Below are positions 13,851 through 22,631 of a DNA stretch of 33,713 nucleotides, in pieces (the stretch's first letter is position 1; the number at the start of each line of letters is the position of its first letter). The notes beneath the pieces are model-generated. The model was not told the DNA's origin, searched no databases, and saw only the letters and a list, made by a program, of their open reading frames with translations. Source of the stretch: Pseudomonadota bacterium (GTDB lineage: Bacteria; Pseudomonadota; Alphaproteobacteria; Rhizobiales; Kaistiaceae); contig JAEWAD010000453.1 in NCBI GenBank assembly GCA_023391905.1, forward strand, positions 1 to 33,713, in the 5' to 3' direction. The position numbers and the translations under genes were made by a program.

Positions 13851-15029
13851 ATGATCCTTCGCTGGCTTCCTCTGCGCTCGCTGATCCTGCCGGTCGTCGC
13901 CCTGACGCTGGCGGCGCCGCTGCCACTGCAAGCCGCCCCCTACGAGAGCAAGGCGAGCAACGCCATGCTCGTCGACGTCGATTCCGGCACGATCCTCTAC
14001 AGCAAGGCGGAGGACGCCGCGTTCCAGCCCGCCGCCATGGCCAAGATGATGACCATGGCCGTCGTGTTCGAGGCGATCGAGAGCGGCAAGATCCAGCTCA
14101 CCGACAGCTTCCCCGTCAGCGAGCACGCCTGGCGCACGGGCGGCGCGCCGTCCGGCAGCGCCACGATGTTCGCGGCGTTGAAATCGTCCATTCCCGTCTC
14201 CGATCTCCTGCGCGGCGCCATCGTCCAGGCCGGCAACGACGCCTGCATCATCCTGGCCGAAGGCATCGCCGGCTCCGAGGGCGGCTTCGTCGACATGATG
14301 AACCGCAAGGCGCGCGAGCTCGGCCTCAAGGGCTCGCATTTCACCAATGTCTCGGGATTGCCGGATCCCGAGCAGAAGGTGACCGCCGCCGACCTGCACA
14401 CGCTCGCCGATCACCTGATCCGGACCTATCCCGAACTCTACAAGATCTACGCCGAGCCGGATTTCACCTGGAACAAGATCTACCAGCGCAACCGCAATCC
14501 GCTGCTCTCCGCCGGCATCGGCGCCGACGGCCTGTCGACAGGCTTCACGAAGGAATCGGGATTCGGGCTCACCGCCTCCGCCATGCGCGACGGGCACCGC
14601 ATGATCCTCGTCGTCAGCGGCCTGACGACCGACAAGGACCGCGCCGACGAGGCGCGCAAGCTGTTCGAATGGGGGAACACCGCGTTCGAGCGGCTCCGTT
14701 TCTTCAACCGTGGAGAGGCCGTCGCGCAGGCCCGCGTCTACGGGGGGGCGGCGGGCTCGGTCGGCCTCGTGACCGAAGAACCGCTGGATATCCTGCTGCT
14801 TCGAGGAAATCGCGAGCGAATCCGTGCCCGCGTGACCTATGACGGGCCGCTGCTGGCGCCGGTTGCCGCCGGCCGCGAGGTCGGAACGGTGCGCGTCTGG
14901 GTGGGCGACACGCAGGTGCTCGAGAAGCCGGTCTACACGATGGCCGATGTCGGCCAGGGCACGATGAACCAGCGCGCGCTCGATGCCGTGCAGCAATTGC
15001 TGATCGGCTGGCTGCCACAATGGAATTGA
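13851..15029 (+). CDS. DacA-like D-Ala-D-Ala carboxypeptidase homologue, catalytic motifs altered
   Basis: The 392-residue protein has a signal peptide (residues 1-28, cut near LQA-AP), a full PBP5-type peptidase S11 domain and a C-terminal beta domain. The fold landmarks are all there (GGAPSGSATMFAAL, HFTNVSGLPDP, FTWNKIYQRNRNPLL), but the three catalytic motifs are changed. SxxK reads AMAK with A62 in place of the nucleophile serine, SxN reads AGN (A127), and KTG reads STG (S229). Such a protein should not cleave or bind penicillin covalently in the normal way. It sits between rlpA and tmk, the usual site of the rhizobial dac gene. A regulatory or peptidoglycan-binding role is inferred. The ATG at 13851 gives the expected signal peptide. 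Confidence 0.85.
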   Translation: MILRWLPLRSLILPVVALTLAAPLPLQAAPYESKASNAMLVDVDSGTILYSKAEDAAFQPAAMAKMMTMAVVFEAIESGKIQLTDSFPVSEHAWRTGGAPSGSATMFAALKSSIPVSDLLRGAIVQAGNDACIILAEGIAGSEGGFVDMMNRKARELGLKGSHFTNVSGLPDPEQKVTAADLHTLADHLIRTYPELYKIYAEPDFTWNKIYQRNRNPLLSAGIGADGLSTGFTKESGFGLTASAMRDGHRMILVVSGLTTDKDRADEARKLFEWGNTAFERLRFFNRGEAVAQARVYGGAAGSVGLVTEEPLDILLLRGNRERIRARVTYDGPLLAPVAAGREVGTVRVWVGDTQVLEKPVYTMADVGQGTMNQRALDAVQQLLIGWLPQWN

Positions 15030-15031
15030 CG

Positions 15032-15682
15032 ATGGAATTGGCCGGACACTTCATCACATTCGAGGGCGGGGAGGGGGCGGGCAAGTCGACCCAGATCCGC
15101 CGGCTGGCCGATCGGCTCGCCACCGAGGGCCGCACGGTCGTCGTCACGCGCGAACCGGGCGGCACCGACCTCGCCGAGGCGATCCGCGAATTCATCCTCT
15201 CCGGCTCGGCCGAGACGCTGGGCCCGGAGGCGGAAACGATGCTGTTCGCGGCGGCCCGCGCCGATCACGTCGACCGCGTGATCCGTCCGGCGCTCGGCCG
15301 GGGCGACTGGGTGCTGTGCGACCGCTTCATCGACTCGACGCGCGCCTACCAGGGCTCGGATGGCGTCGGCTCGGAGCTGCTCGACAGCCTGGAAAAGATC
15401 GCCGTCGGCCCGGTCCGGCCGGAGCTGACGCTGATCCTCGACCTGCCGGTCGAAATCGGCCTGGAACGCGCCCATCGCCGGCGCGGCCCCGCCGCCGGCG
15501 ATGCCGACCGCTTCGAGCGCGAAACCGTCGAGCGCCACCAGCGGCGGCGCGACCTGTTCCTCGCCATCGCGGCGCGCGAGCCGGAGCGCTGCGTGGTGAT
15601 TGACGCCAACCAAGGCCCCGACGCGGTCGCCGATGCGATCTGGCAGACCGTCCGCCAACGACTGACCGAGACTGTGAGCTGA
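15032..15682 (+). CDS. tmk: Thymidylate kinase
   Basis: This cytoplasmic enzyme phosphorylates dTMP to dTDP with ATP. The 216-residue protein has the Walker A GGEGAGKST at residues 12-20, the TREPGGT dTMP-binding motif near residue 42, CDRFIDSTRAYQG near residue 97, and an Arg-rich LID segment (RRRGPAAGDADRFE) near residue 151. Length is standard. The ATG at 15032 gives the short N-terminus usual for the family, with GGAA 7 bases upstream; an in-frame ATG at 15020 overlapping the dacA-like stop would add four residues. It is followed 2 bases later by holB, the common tmk-holB operon. Confidence 0.95.
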   Translation: MELAGHFITFEGGEGAGKSTQIRRLADRLATEGRTVVVTREPGGTDLAEAIREFILSGSAETLGPEAETMLFAAARADHVDRVIRPALGRGDWVLCDRFIDSTRAYQGSDGVGSELLDSLEKIAVGPVRPELTLILDLPVEIGLERAHRRRGPAAGDADRFERETVERHQRRRDLFLAIAAREPERCVVIDANQGPDAVADAIWQTVRQRLTETVS

Positions 15683-15684
15683 GC

Positions 15685-16755
15685 ATGGCAGGCCCCGACG
15701 TCACCCGCCCCGACGCGATCGAGGGCTGGCCCCTGCCGGAAGAGCAGACCGAATGGTATGGCGACAAGGCGGTCGAGCGACTGCTGGTCGACGCCTATCG
15801 CGGCGGCCGCATGCACCATGGCTGGCTGATCGGCGGGCCGCGCGGCATCGGCAAGGCGACGCTCGCCTACCGGTTCGCCCGCTTCGCGCTGACCTATCCC
15901 GACCCGACCCAGGCTCCCGATGCCGATACGCTCGACGTGCCCGCGACCTCACCGGCCGCCGCCAAGATCGCGGCCCGCTCGCATCCCAACATCCTGACGC
16001 TGTCCCGCCCCTGGGACGAGCAGGGCAAGCGCTTCAAGGCGAGCCTGACCATCGATGAGATTCGCCGCACGATTCCGTTCTTCGGCTCGACGGCGGGCGA
16101 GGCGGGCTGGCGCATCGCGATCGTCGATTCCGCCGACGACATGAACGCCAATGCCGCCAACGCGCTTCTGAAGATCCTCGAGGAGCCGCCGCGCCGCTCG
16201 ATGTTCTTCGTCATCTCGCATGCGCCAGGGCGGCTGCTGCCGACGATCCGGTCGCGCTGCCGGCGCCTCGATCTCGCGCCGCTGACTCCGGCAGCCATTG
16301 AGGCTGCACTGGAAACCCACACCGACAGTCCGGACGAGATCCGGCGCTTCGCGGCCGAGGCCGGGCAGGGGAGCCTGCGCCGGGCCATCGGCTTCCTCGA
16401 CGAGGACGCCGCCGCCATCAGCAAGGCCTTCGGCCGCGTCGTCGCGCGTTTTCCCGAGTTCGACGGGCAGGCCGCCCATGCGCTCGGCGACCTCGTCGCC
16501 CAGCGCGGCGCCGACGAGGCCTATGCCAATTTCGTCGACCTCGTCTTCGCCTGGCTGAGCCGCCGGGCCCGTGGCGAGGCCGAGCCGGACGGTGCGGCAA
16601 TACCCCCAAGCGTGGCCGGAACGCCCCTTGCGACGTGGGCGGATGTATGGGAAAAGCTGCGTCAGTCTTCGGCCGAGGTCGAAGCGCTCAATCTCGACCG
16701 CAAACAGTTTGTGCTCACGACCATGAACCTCCTCGCTCGCGCGACCCGAATGTGA
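15685..16755 (+). CDS. holB: DNA polymerase III subunit delta'
   Basis: This clamp-loader subunit is 356 residues long. It shows the delta' form of Walker A, GGPRGIGKATLAYRFARF (about residues 50-67), a DEIRRTIPFFG motif, a Walker B-like WRIAIVDSADDMN, the sensor-like NANAANALLKILEEPP (about 153-168) and the SRC-type motif IRSRCRRL near residue 192. Like other alphaproteobacterial delta' proteins it keeps a GK in Walker A. Two bases separate it from tmk, so the two are almost certainly cotranscribed. The C-terminal helical collar domain reaches to the end without truncation. Confidence 0.93.
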   Translation: MAGPDVTRPDAIEGWPLPEEQTEWYGDKAVERLLVDAYRGGRMHHGWLIGGPRGIGKATLAYRFARFALTYPDPTQAPDADTLDVPATSPAAAKIAARSHPNILTLSRPWDEQGKRFKASLTIDEIRRTIPFFGSTAGEAGWRIAIVDSADDMNANAANALLKILEEPPRRSMFFVISHAPGRLLPTIRSRCRRLDLAPLTPAAIEAALETHTDSPDEIRRFAAEAGQGSLRRAIGFLDEDAAAISKAFGRVVARFPEFDGQAAHALGDLVAQRGADEAYANFVDLVFAWLSRRARGEAEPDGAAIPPSVAGTPLATWADVWEKLRQSSAEVEALNLDRKQFVLTTMNLLARATRM

Positions 16756-16825
16756 AGTTCTCAAGGAACCGGCGTTTGCTGGTTGTGGGACGGTTTGTAC
16801 GGGTTCAACGAATAGCGAGGCAGCG

Positions 16826-18385
16826 GTGACAGCGCCCAAATTCTATATCACGACGGCGATTTCCTATCCGAACGGAGCGCCGCATATCGGTCATGCCTAT
16901 GAGGTCCTGGCAACGGACGCTCTGGCGCGCTTCAAGCGCCTGGATGGCTATGACGTCTTCTTTCTGACCGGCACGGACGAGCACGGCATCAAGATGGTGC
17001 AGACCGCCGCGCGCGAGGGCATCACGCCGCGCGAGCTGGCCGACCGCAACGTGCAGCTCTTCCAGAAGGTCGCCGCGGCGCTCAACTGCTCGCATGACGA
17101 CTTCATCCGCACGACGGAACCGCGCCACTACGAAGCCTCGCAGGAAATCTGGCGCCGCATGGAAGCCAATGGCGACGTCTACAAGGACGCCTATGCCGGT
17201 TGGTACTCCGTGCGCGACGAAGCCTATTACGCGGAATCCGAGACCGAAGTGCGCCCCGACGGCGTGCGCTACGGACCGCAGGGCACGCCCGTCGACTGGG
17301 TCGAGGAGGAGAGCTACTTCTTCCGCCTGTCGGCCTATCAGGATCGCCTGCTCGCGCTCTACGAGGAAAACCGCGACTTCATCGGTCCGGACGAGCGCCG
17401 CAACGAGGTGATGAGCTTCGTCAAGGGCGGCCTCAAGGACCTGTCGATCTCGCGCACCACGTTCGACTGGGGCATTCCGGTGCCCGGCGATCCGAAGCAC
17501 GTCATGTATGTCTGGGTCGACGCGCTGACCAACTACCTGACCGGCGTCGGCTTCCCGGATACCGAGAGCGAGAGCTACAAGCGCTACTGGCCGGCCGACG
17601 TGCATGTCATCGGCAAGGACATCGTCCGCTTCCACTCGGTCTACTGGCCGGCCTTCCTGCTCTCCGCCGGCCTGCCGCTGCCGTAGCGCGTCTTCGCGCA
17701 CGGCTTCCTGTTCAACCGCGGCGAGAAGATGTCGAAGTCGCTCGGCAACGTCATCGATCCGCTGTCGCTGATCGAGCAGTACGGCGTCGACGCGGTCCGC
17801 TTCTTCTTCCTGCGCGAGGTGCCGTTCGGCCAGGACGGCAACTACAGCCACGACGCGATCGTCACCCGCATCAACGCCGATCTCGCCAACGACTTCGGCA
17901 ATCTGGCGCAGCGCTCGCTGTCGATGATCGGCAAGAACCTCGGCGGCGTCGTGCCGGAGCCCGGCGCGTTCACCGAAGCCGACGAGGCGATCCTCAGGGC
18001 GGCCGACGGCCTGCTGCCGATCTGCCGCGCCGCGATGGAGACGCAGCAGATCCATCAGGCGCTCAACGCGATCTGGGGCGTGGTGGCCGAGGCCAACCGC
18101 TACATCGCCGGCCAGGCGCCGTGGGAGCTGAAGAAGACCGATCCGGCCCGGATGGCGACCGTGCTGTACGTCACGGCAGAGGTCGTGCGGCAGATCGCGA
18201 TCCTGTCGCAGCCGGTCATGCCGGCTTCGGCGGGCAAGCTGCTCGACCTGCTGGCGATCCCGGAAGCCGGCCGCAGCTTCGCGGCGCTCGGGGCCGCTGG
18301 CCGCCTGGCGCCCGGCTCGACGCTGCCGACGCCCGCCGGCGTCTTCCCGCGCTATGTCGAGAAGGAAGAGGGCGCAAGCGCCTGA
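16826..18385 (+). pseudogene. metG: Methionyl-tRNA synthetase with in-frame TAG
   Basis: Starting at GTG 16826 (GAGG five bases upstream), one reading frame gives a full class I methionyl-tRNA synthetase of about 519 codons, except for a TAG at codon 287 (17684-17686). Before it are the HIGH motif (APHIGHAYEV) and the catalytic domain up to LLSAGLPLP; after it the frame resumes with RVFAHGFLFNRGEKMSKSLGN (KMSKS present) and the anticodon-binding domain. The expected residue is Lys, Gln or Glu, each one base from TAG. The enzyme is essential and normally single-copy, so a base-call error, a redundant second metG, or amber suppression are the options. The downstream part could restart at the ATG of KMSKS (17729). 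Confidence 0.9.
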
Positions 18386-18397
18386 GCCTGTCTTTTA

Positions 18398-18422
18398 GGG
18401 GCGATGCCTAGGGCGTCGCCCC
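18398..18422 (+). terminator. Hairpin after metG
   Basis: An 11-bp stem, GGGGCGATGCC (18398-18408) with GGCGTCGCCCC (18412-18422), including one G-T pair and a 3-base loop, begins 13 bases after the metG stop. No T-run follows, so it is a GC-rich terminator or stabilising stem. Confidence 0.6.
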
Positions 18423-18451
18423 CGAGAACTCCAGTCCTGCGGGTCTCCGAT

Positions 18452-18585
18452 CTCCATCATCCTGAGGAGCCTTGCGCGGCAACGCGTCTCGAAGGACGCA
18501 CGACCTGAGAGCAGTCCTTCCACCGACGGCACAACCGCTGGCCGTGCTTCGAGACGGCCCTTCGGGCCTCCTCAGCATGATGAGG
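18452..18585. repeat. Long palindromic intergenic repeat (first copy type)
   Basis: The outer arms are CATCATCCTGAGGAGC at 18455-18470 and its near-inverse in GCCTCCTCAGCATGATG (18565-18581). Inner arms CGTCTCGAAGGACGCACG (18485-18502) and CGTGCTTCGAGACG (18543-18556) also pair. The nested palindrome of about 130 bases has the form of dispersed intergenic elements abundant in Rhizobiales chromosomes. It separates metG from a gene on the opposite strand. Confidence 0.8.
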
Positions 18586-18622
18586 GTGGGTGACGCGCGA
18601 TAGGGATGAGGCCCGGGGGGCT

Positions 18623-19666
18623 CTAGCCCGGCCCCAGCATCTCGTTGATCCGCTGCACCACCGCGACGGTTTCCGATTCCCGCGTCCGGCGCAGTGCGAA
18701 TTCCTGCCCCGCCGCCGCGATCTCGCGGCAGGCCTGGTCGTGCGCCCGGCACCACTCGACCTTTTCGATGATGTCCGAGAGATCGGCGGCGACCGGGATG
18801 TAGTGCGTCCACGGCACGAACTCGTCGTAGAACCACTGGCGGAAGCCGCCGGGGGAGGCGACCTTTAGAACGCAGCAGCCGAGCAGAAGGCGCGTATAGA
18901 GGTTGCCCCAGCTCGTGCTGGAGCCATCGATGTCGAGCGCGAATTTGACGTCGATCCAGCGCACCGGCGGAAGGTGCTGGCCGAGGATGCCATGCGCCTC
19001 CATCGCCTCGCGGGTGGCGTGGTGCTGGCGGTCGCGGTCCGGGACCAGCAGCTTCACGTCGACGTCGTCCAGCCCGCGCAGGGCCAGGCACATGCGCACC
19101 CGCTGCTTCAGGTTGGGATCGTCGATGTCCATCTGGTCGGTCGTCGTGTCGCCATGGCCGGAAATGTCGCCGCGCCACAACAGCGTATCCCGCCGCGCCG
19201 CCCACTGACCGGGCCGGTTTTCGGCCAGCGTCCGGTAGGGCGCGTAATATTCCGGGATCATGAAACCGGGATCCGGGACCAGAATCGACTGCACTTCGTT
19301 GCTCGCATAAGCGAGCTCGTTCGGGATGTTGTCGCCGCCGTCCGAGACGTTCGCGACCGCCGTCGTCACGCCCGCCGCCGTGCGGCTCATGATGCGCACG
19401 AAGGAGGGCAGGCGGCGCCACATGATCTCGAAATGATGCGGATCCCGGCCCATCAGATCACGATCAAGATTCACGTGTAACTGATTGCCAATTCTCTGGA
19501 AATCGATCTGAAGGCGGTGCCGGCCCGGCTCGCTGGCCTGGTTCAGAACAATGGAGGCAGGGGCGCCGGAAATGGCGGGCAGCTCAGCCGCCAGCTTCCG
19601 CACAAGGGCCTCTTCCTTGAAGCGCCGCGGGAGAACTCGATAGAGGGTACGCTGGCTGAAATGCAC
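18623..19666 (-). CDS. Glycosyltransferase family 90 (CAP10-like)
   Basis: The 347-residue minus-strand protein carries the CAP10/GT90 core in its C-terminal two thirds: LLWRGDISGHGD (about residues 164-175), VRWIDVKFALDIDGSSTSWGNLYTRLLLG (the family's most conserved block, about 236-265) and a CVLK...WFYDEFVPWTHYIPVAADLSD segment (about 268-300). Members transfer xylose or glucose-type sugars; bacterial examples modify LPS or capsule. No signal peptide is visible, so it is probably cytoplasmic. The start is GTG at 19666 with GGGGA about 7 bases upstream. It lies alone, opposed to metG and divergent from tatD, two genes that are usually adjacent. The acceptor cannot be inferred. Confidence 0.85.
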   Translation of the reverse strand: MHFSQRTLYRVLPRRFKEEALVRKLAAELPAISGAPASIVLNQASEPGRHRLQIDFQRIGNQLHVNLDRDLMGRDPHHFEIMWRRLPSFVRIMSRTAAGVTTAVANVSDGGDNIPNELAYASNEVQSILVPDPGFMIPEYYAPYRTLAENRPGQWAARRDTLLWRGDISGHGDTTTDQMDIDDPNLKQRVRMCLALRGLDDVDVKLLVPDRDRQHHATREAMEAHGILGQHLPPVRWIDVKFALDIDGSSTSWGNLYTRLLLGCCVLKVASPGGFRQWFYDEFVPWTHYIPVAADLSDIIEKVEWCRAHDQACREIAAAGQEFALRRTRESETVAVVQRINEMLGPG

Positions 19667-19823
19667 CTACGAATCCCCGGCAGCGTGCTGTCACAGCCGG
19701 CAGTTTAGTGGTGCGATCTCTCGGCTGTCCATAACGGTCGACAGCGTGGCGCTTAGCCGCTACTGACTGCGTCCGAAGCACCCCATATTGCACCCTATGA
19801 TAGCCTCCGAACGGTCGAAGAGA

Positions 19824-20639
19824 ATGCTGGTCGACAGCCATTGCCATCTGGATTTCGCGGATTTCGAAGCCGACCGCGCGGCCATGATCGAGCGCGCGCG
19901 CGACGCGGGCGTCGGTCTGATGGTGACGATCTCGACGCGCGTCCGCCAGTTCGACCGCATCCGCGCGATCGCCGAGACCTATCCGCAGGTCTATTGCTCG
20001 ATCGGCACCCATCCGAACAGCGCGCACGAAGAGCCCGATATCACCACGGACGAGATCGTGGCGCTGTCCGCGCATCCGAAGGTGGTGGCGATTGGCGAGG
20101 CGGGCCTCGACTATTTCTACGGCGCCGAGCACAAGGCGCTGCAGGCAGAGGGCCTGCGCCGCCACATCGCGGCCGCCCGGATCACCCAGCTGCCGCTGGT
20201 GATCCATGCCCGCGACGCCGACGTCGACATGATCGAGATCCTGCGCGACGAGATGGGGAAGGGGGCCTTCCCGGCCATCCTGCACTGCTTCTCGTCCGGC
20301 CCTGAACTGGCGAAGGTCGGGCTGGAACTCGGCCTCTACGTCTCGTTCTCCGGCATCCTGACCTTCAAGAGCGCGGAGGCGCTGCGTGCCGTCGCCCGCG
20401 ACGTGCCGCTGGACCGGCTTCTGGTCGAGACCGACGCCCCCTATCTGGCGCCCGTGCCGCATCGCGGCCAGCGCAACGAGCCCGCCTATGTACGCGACAC
20501 CGCCGCCGTGCTGGCCGAAGTGAAGGGTGTGTCGCTCGACGCCATGGCCGAGGCGACGACCGCCAACTTCATGCGCCTCTTCACCAAGGTGCCGCGCGAT
20601 GCGCTCGCCGCCGCTGGAGCGCTGGCGCATCATGGCTGA
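19824..20639 (+). CDS. TatD family metal-dependent hydrolase
   Basis: The 271-residue protein is a TatD/YcfH-type TIM-barrel hydrolase with all metal ligands present: HCH (H6, H8) in VDSHCHLDF, E in AIGEAGLDYF, H in LVIHARDAD, H in LHCFSSG and D in ETDAPYLAPVPHRG. Family members act as 3'-5' exonucleases on DNA or remove D-amino acids from tRNA-like substrates, and this one probably has nuclease activity. The start ATG 19824 follows AAGAGA; an upstream ATG at 19788 gives a 12-residue extension without family support. It overlaps the next gene by 8 bases. It normally follows metG directly in Rhizobiales. Confidence 0.92.
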   Translation: MLVDSHCHLDFADFEADRAAMIERARDAGVGLMVTISTRVRQFDRIRAIAETYPQVYCSIGTHPNSAHEEPDITTDEIVALSAHPKVVAIGEAGLDYFYGAEHKALQAEGLRRHIAAARITQLPLVIHARDADVDMIEILRDEMGKGAFPAILHCFSSGPELAKVGLELGLYVSFSGILTFKSAEALRAVARDVPLDRLLVETDAPYLAPVPHRGQRNEPAYVRDTAAVLAEVKGVSLDAMAEATTANFMRLFTKVPRDALAAAGALAHHG

Positions 20640-21471
20640 CGGCGCCGCGGAAATCCCGAGGGCCGACCGGCTTCGCATCACCGTGCTCGGCTGCGGCGCG
20701 TCGCCCGGCGTGCCGCGCATCGGCAATGACTGGGGCGCCTGCGACCCGTCCGAACCGAAAAACCGCCGCACGCGCTCCTCGATCCTGATCGACGGCTTCC
20801 GCGGCGATCATCCCTATCCGACGCGCATCCTCGTCGACGCCGGCCCAGATCTCCGCAACCAGATGCTCGACGCCCGCGTCGACCGGCTGGATGCCGTTCT
20901 CTTCACCCACCCGCATGCCGACCACACGCACGGCATCGACGATCTGCGCTCGTTCTGGCTCGACACGCATCGCCTCGTGCCGGTCTATTCCGACGACTTC
21001 ACCCAGGAGCGCCTGGAAGAGGCCTTCGGCTACTGCTTCCGCACGCCCACCGGCGGCAGCTATCCGCCGATCCTCGGCCGGACGCGGATCGAGCCGGGGC
21101 AGGGCTTCGCCATCGACGGCCCGGGCGGCCGGCTCGACATCCTGCCCCTGCGCCAGATCCATGGCGACATTGACAGCCTCGGCTTCCGGATTGGCGACTT
21201 CGTCTATTCGAGCGACATCAGCGCCATTCCCGACGAGACACTGCCGCACCTCGCCAATCTGTCGGTCTGGATGGTCGATGCGCTGCGCTGGCGGCCGCAT
21301 CCGAGCCATTTCAGCGTCGACGACACCCTCGGCTGGCACGAGCGCCTGCGGCCGCGCCGGACGATCCTGACCCACATGCACGGCGATCTCGACTACGCCA
21401 CGCTCGTCGCCCGCGTGCCCGGCGACGTCGAGCCGGCCTATGACGGCATGGTCGTCAACCTCGGTCTTTGA
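20632..21471 (+). CDS. PhnP-like metallo-beta-lactamase-fold hydrolase
   Basis: The 279-residue protein starts at ATG 20632, 8 bases inside tatD. It has the PhnP-type opening VLGCGASPGVPRIGNDWGACDP (residues about 18-38), an FTHPHADHTHGIDD metal motif (HxHxDH), a second histidine region near LPLRQIHGDIDSLGFRI, YSSDISAIPD and the C-terminal ILTHMHGDLDY. PhnP hydrolyses cyclic ribose phosphates; the chromosomal homologue next to tatD is of unproven substrate, possibly a cyclic nucleotide or RNA-derived product. No phn genes are nearby, so a phosphonate role is not supported. Translation is likely coupled to tatD. Confidence 0.85.
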   Translation: MADGAAEIPRADRLRITVLGCGASPGVPRIGNDWGACDPSEPKNRRTRSSILIDGFRGDHPYPTRILVDAGPDLRNQMLDARVDRLDAVLFTHPHADHTHGIDDLRSFWLDTHRLVPVYSDDFTQERLEEAFGYCFRTPTGGSYPPILGRTRIEPGQGFAIDGPGGRLDILPLRQIHGDIDSLGFRIGDFVYSSDISAIPDETLPHLANLSVWMVDALRWRPHPSHFSVDDTLGWHERLRPRRTILTHMHGDLDYATLVARVPGDVEPAYDGMVVNLGL

Positions 21472-21593
21472 TCGCGAAAAAACACGCCCAATTTTGATCT
21501 GCGTCTGGTGGCCGGGGCAGGGAGTGTGTCAGTCTTGGATTCGGGATGCGGCGGTATCTCGTTCAACGCCATTGAATAAGGAGATGCTGCCTG

Positions 21594-22526
21594 ATGAAGC
21601 TCCGAAACGCTGCCTGGTCCATCTTCGGGATCGGCGCGGTCGCTGTCTCCGTCTTCATTCTCTATCGAGAGTTCCGCCGGATATCCTTCGCCGAAGTTGC
21701 CGATAGCCTGGCAGCGATCACCTTCGGCAATTGGGCCCTCGCCATCGGGGCCACGCTCTGCGCCTATGCTGCGCTCGCCTGGTACGACCGGATCGCCATC
21801 CAGCATCTTGGCAAGAAGGTCTCCTGGCTTTTCATCTCGCTGTGCTCCTTCACCACCTACGCGCTGTCGCACAATATCGGCGCGTCCGTGATTTCCGGCG
21901 CGGTGGTGCGCTACAGGGCCTATTCGACGCGTGGCCTGTCGCCCCACGAAATCGGCCTGCTGATCGTCTTCTGCTCCTTCACCTTCGCGCTCGGCACCGT
22001 GCTGATGGGCGGCTTCGTGCTCACCATCGAGCCGTGGATCGTCCAGCGCATCGCCGACATCCCGACCTGGATCGCCTTCTGCATCGGCCTTGCGCTGCTG
22101 GCTCTCGTCGGCCTCTATGTCCTTGGCTCCTGGCTGCAGTTCCCCCCATGGCAGTTCAAGCGCATCAGCGTGCAGTATCCGCGCCTGCCAATCGTCATGC
22201 GCCAGGTCATCGCCGGCCCTCTGGAGCTCGCCGCCGCCGCCGCGATCATCTATTTCGCGCTGCCGGCCACCAACAATCCCGGCTATCTCGTCATCCTCGG
22301 CATCTTCCTGGCGTCGTTCACGCTGGCGCTGCTGTCGCATGCGCCGGGCGGTCTCGGCGTGCTGGAAGTGACTTTCCTGGCAGCGTTGCACGAGATGGAT
22401 CCGAACGACGTGCTGGCGGCCCTGATCGTGTTCCGGCTGCTGTATCTTCTTGTCCCGTTCGGCATCGCGCTGATCGTCGTCCTGGTCTTCGAGAAGACCC
22501 AGCTCGCGCGTGGCGACAACGAGTAG
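21594..22526 (+). CDS. YbhN / LPG-synthase transmembrane family protein
   Basis: The 310-residue membrane protein has about eight hydrophobic segments, including residues 6-22, 46-62, 84-98, 121-143, 152-178, 203-222, 230-249 and 284-303. SHNIGASVISGAVVRYRAYSTRGLSP (about 92-117) and SHAPGGLGVLEVTFL (about 247-261) are the hallmarks of PF03706, the flippase-like part of lysylphosphatidylglycerol synthases and YbhN. It lacks the C-terminal lysyl-transfer domain of MprF, so it probably handles lipid movement or is an uncharacterised membrane transporter. It has an AAGGAG 10 bases before its ATG and ends before a strong terminator. Confidence 0.85.
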   Translation: MKLRNAAWSIFGIGAVAVSVFILYREFRRISFAEVADSLAAITFGNWALAIGATLCAYAALAWYDRIAIQHLGKKVSWLFISLCSFTTYALSHNIGASVISGAVVRYRAYSTRGLSPHEIGLLIVFCSFTFALGTVLMGGFVLTIEPWIVQRIADIPTWIAFCIGLALLALVGLYVLGSWLQFPPWQFKRISVQYPRLPIVMRQVIAGPLELAAAAAIIYFALPATNNPGYLVILGIFLASFTLALLSHAPGGLGVLEVTFLAALHEMDPNDVLAALIVFRLLYLLVPFGIALIVVLVFEKTQLARGDNE

Positions 22527-22565
22527 ATCGATCTGGTATCAATCGCTTACGGCGACAATCTCATT

Positions 22566-22608
22566 CAAAAAAGAAAGCCGCGGCGATCGCCGCGGCTTCG
22601 TTTTTTTT
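22566..22608. terminator. Bidirectional rho-independent terminator
   Basis: A perfect palindrome with AAGCCGCGGC arms (22575-22598) is followed by T8 (22601-22608) on the plus strand and preceded by an A-rich run (22566-22576), so each strand has a hairpin plus U-tract. It lies between the convergent YbhN-like and GH2 genes and should stop transcription from both. Confidence 0.92.
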
Positions 22609-22610
22609 CC

Positions 22611-22627
22611 AGGGCAGGGGACCCGCC
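22611..22627 (+). repeat. 17-bp direct repeat, copy 1 (GH2 3' side)
   Basis: The sequence AGGGCAGGGGACCCGCC occurs here, 4 bases beyond the GH2 stop, and identically at 24529-24545 in the GH2 leader. The two copies bracket the GH2 coding region in the same orientation. Confidence 0.8.
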
Positions 22628-22631
22628 GCCC

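Noticed and set aside
12390..15020. 876-codon open frame on the minus strand
   Set aside because: It lies wholly opposite rlpA and the dacA-like gene, both with clear domains, and its translation is Arg/His/Ala/Gly-rich without motifs.
17684..17686. TAG in metG as a pyrrolysine codon
   Set aside because: The position needs Lys, Gln or Glu-like residues, pyrrolysine is not known in methionyl-tRNA synthetases, and no pyl genes are seen.
12061..17686. Functional link between the cut tRNA-Ser and the metG stop
   Set aside because: The tRNA reads UCA-type serine codons (anticodon UGA), not TAG, so it gives no reason to expect suppression.
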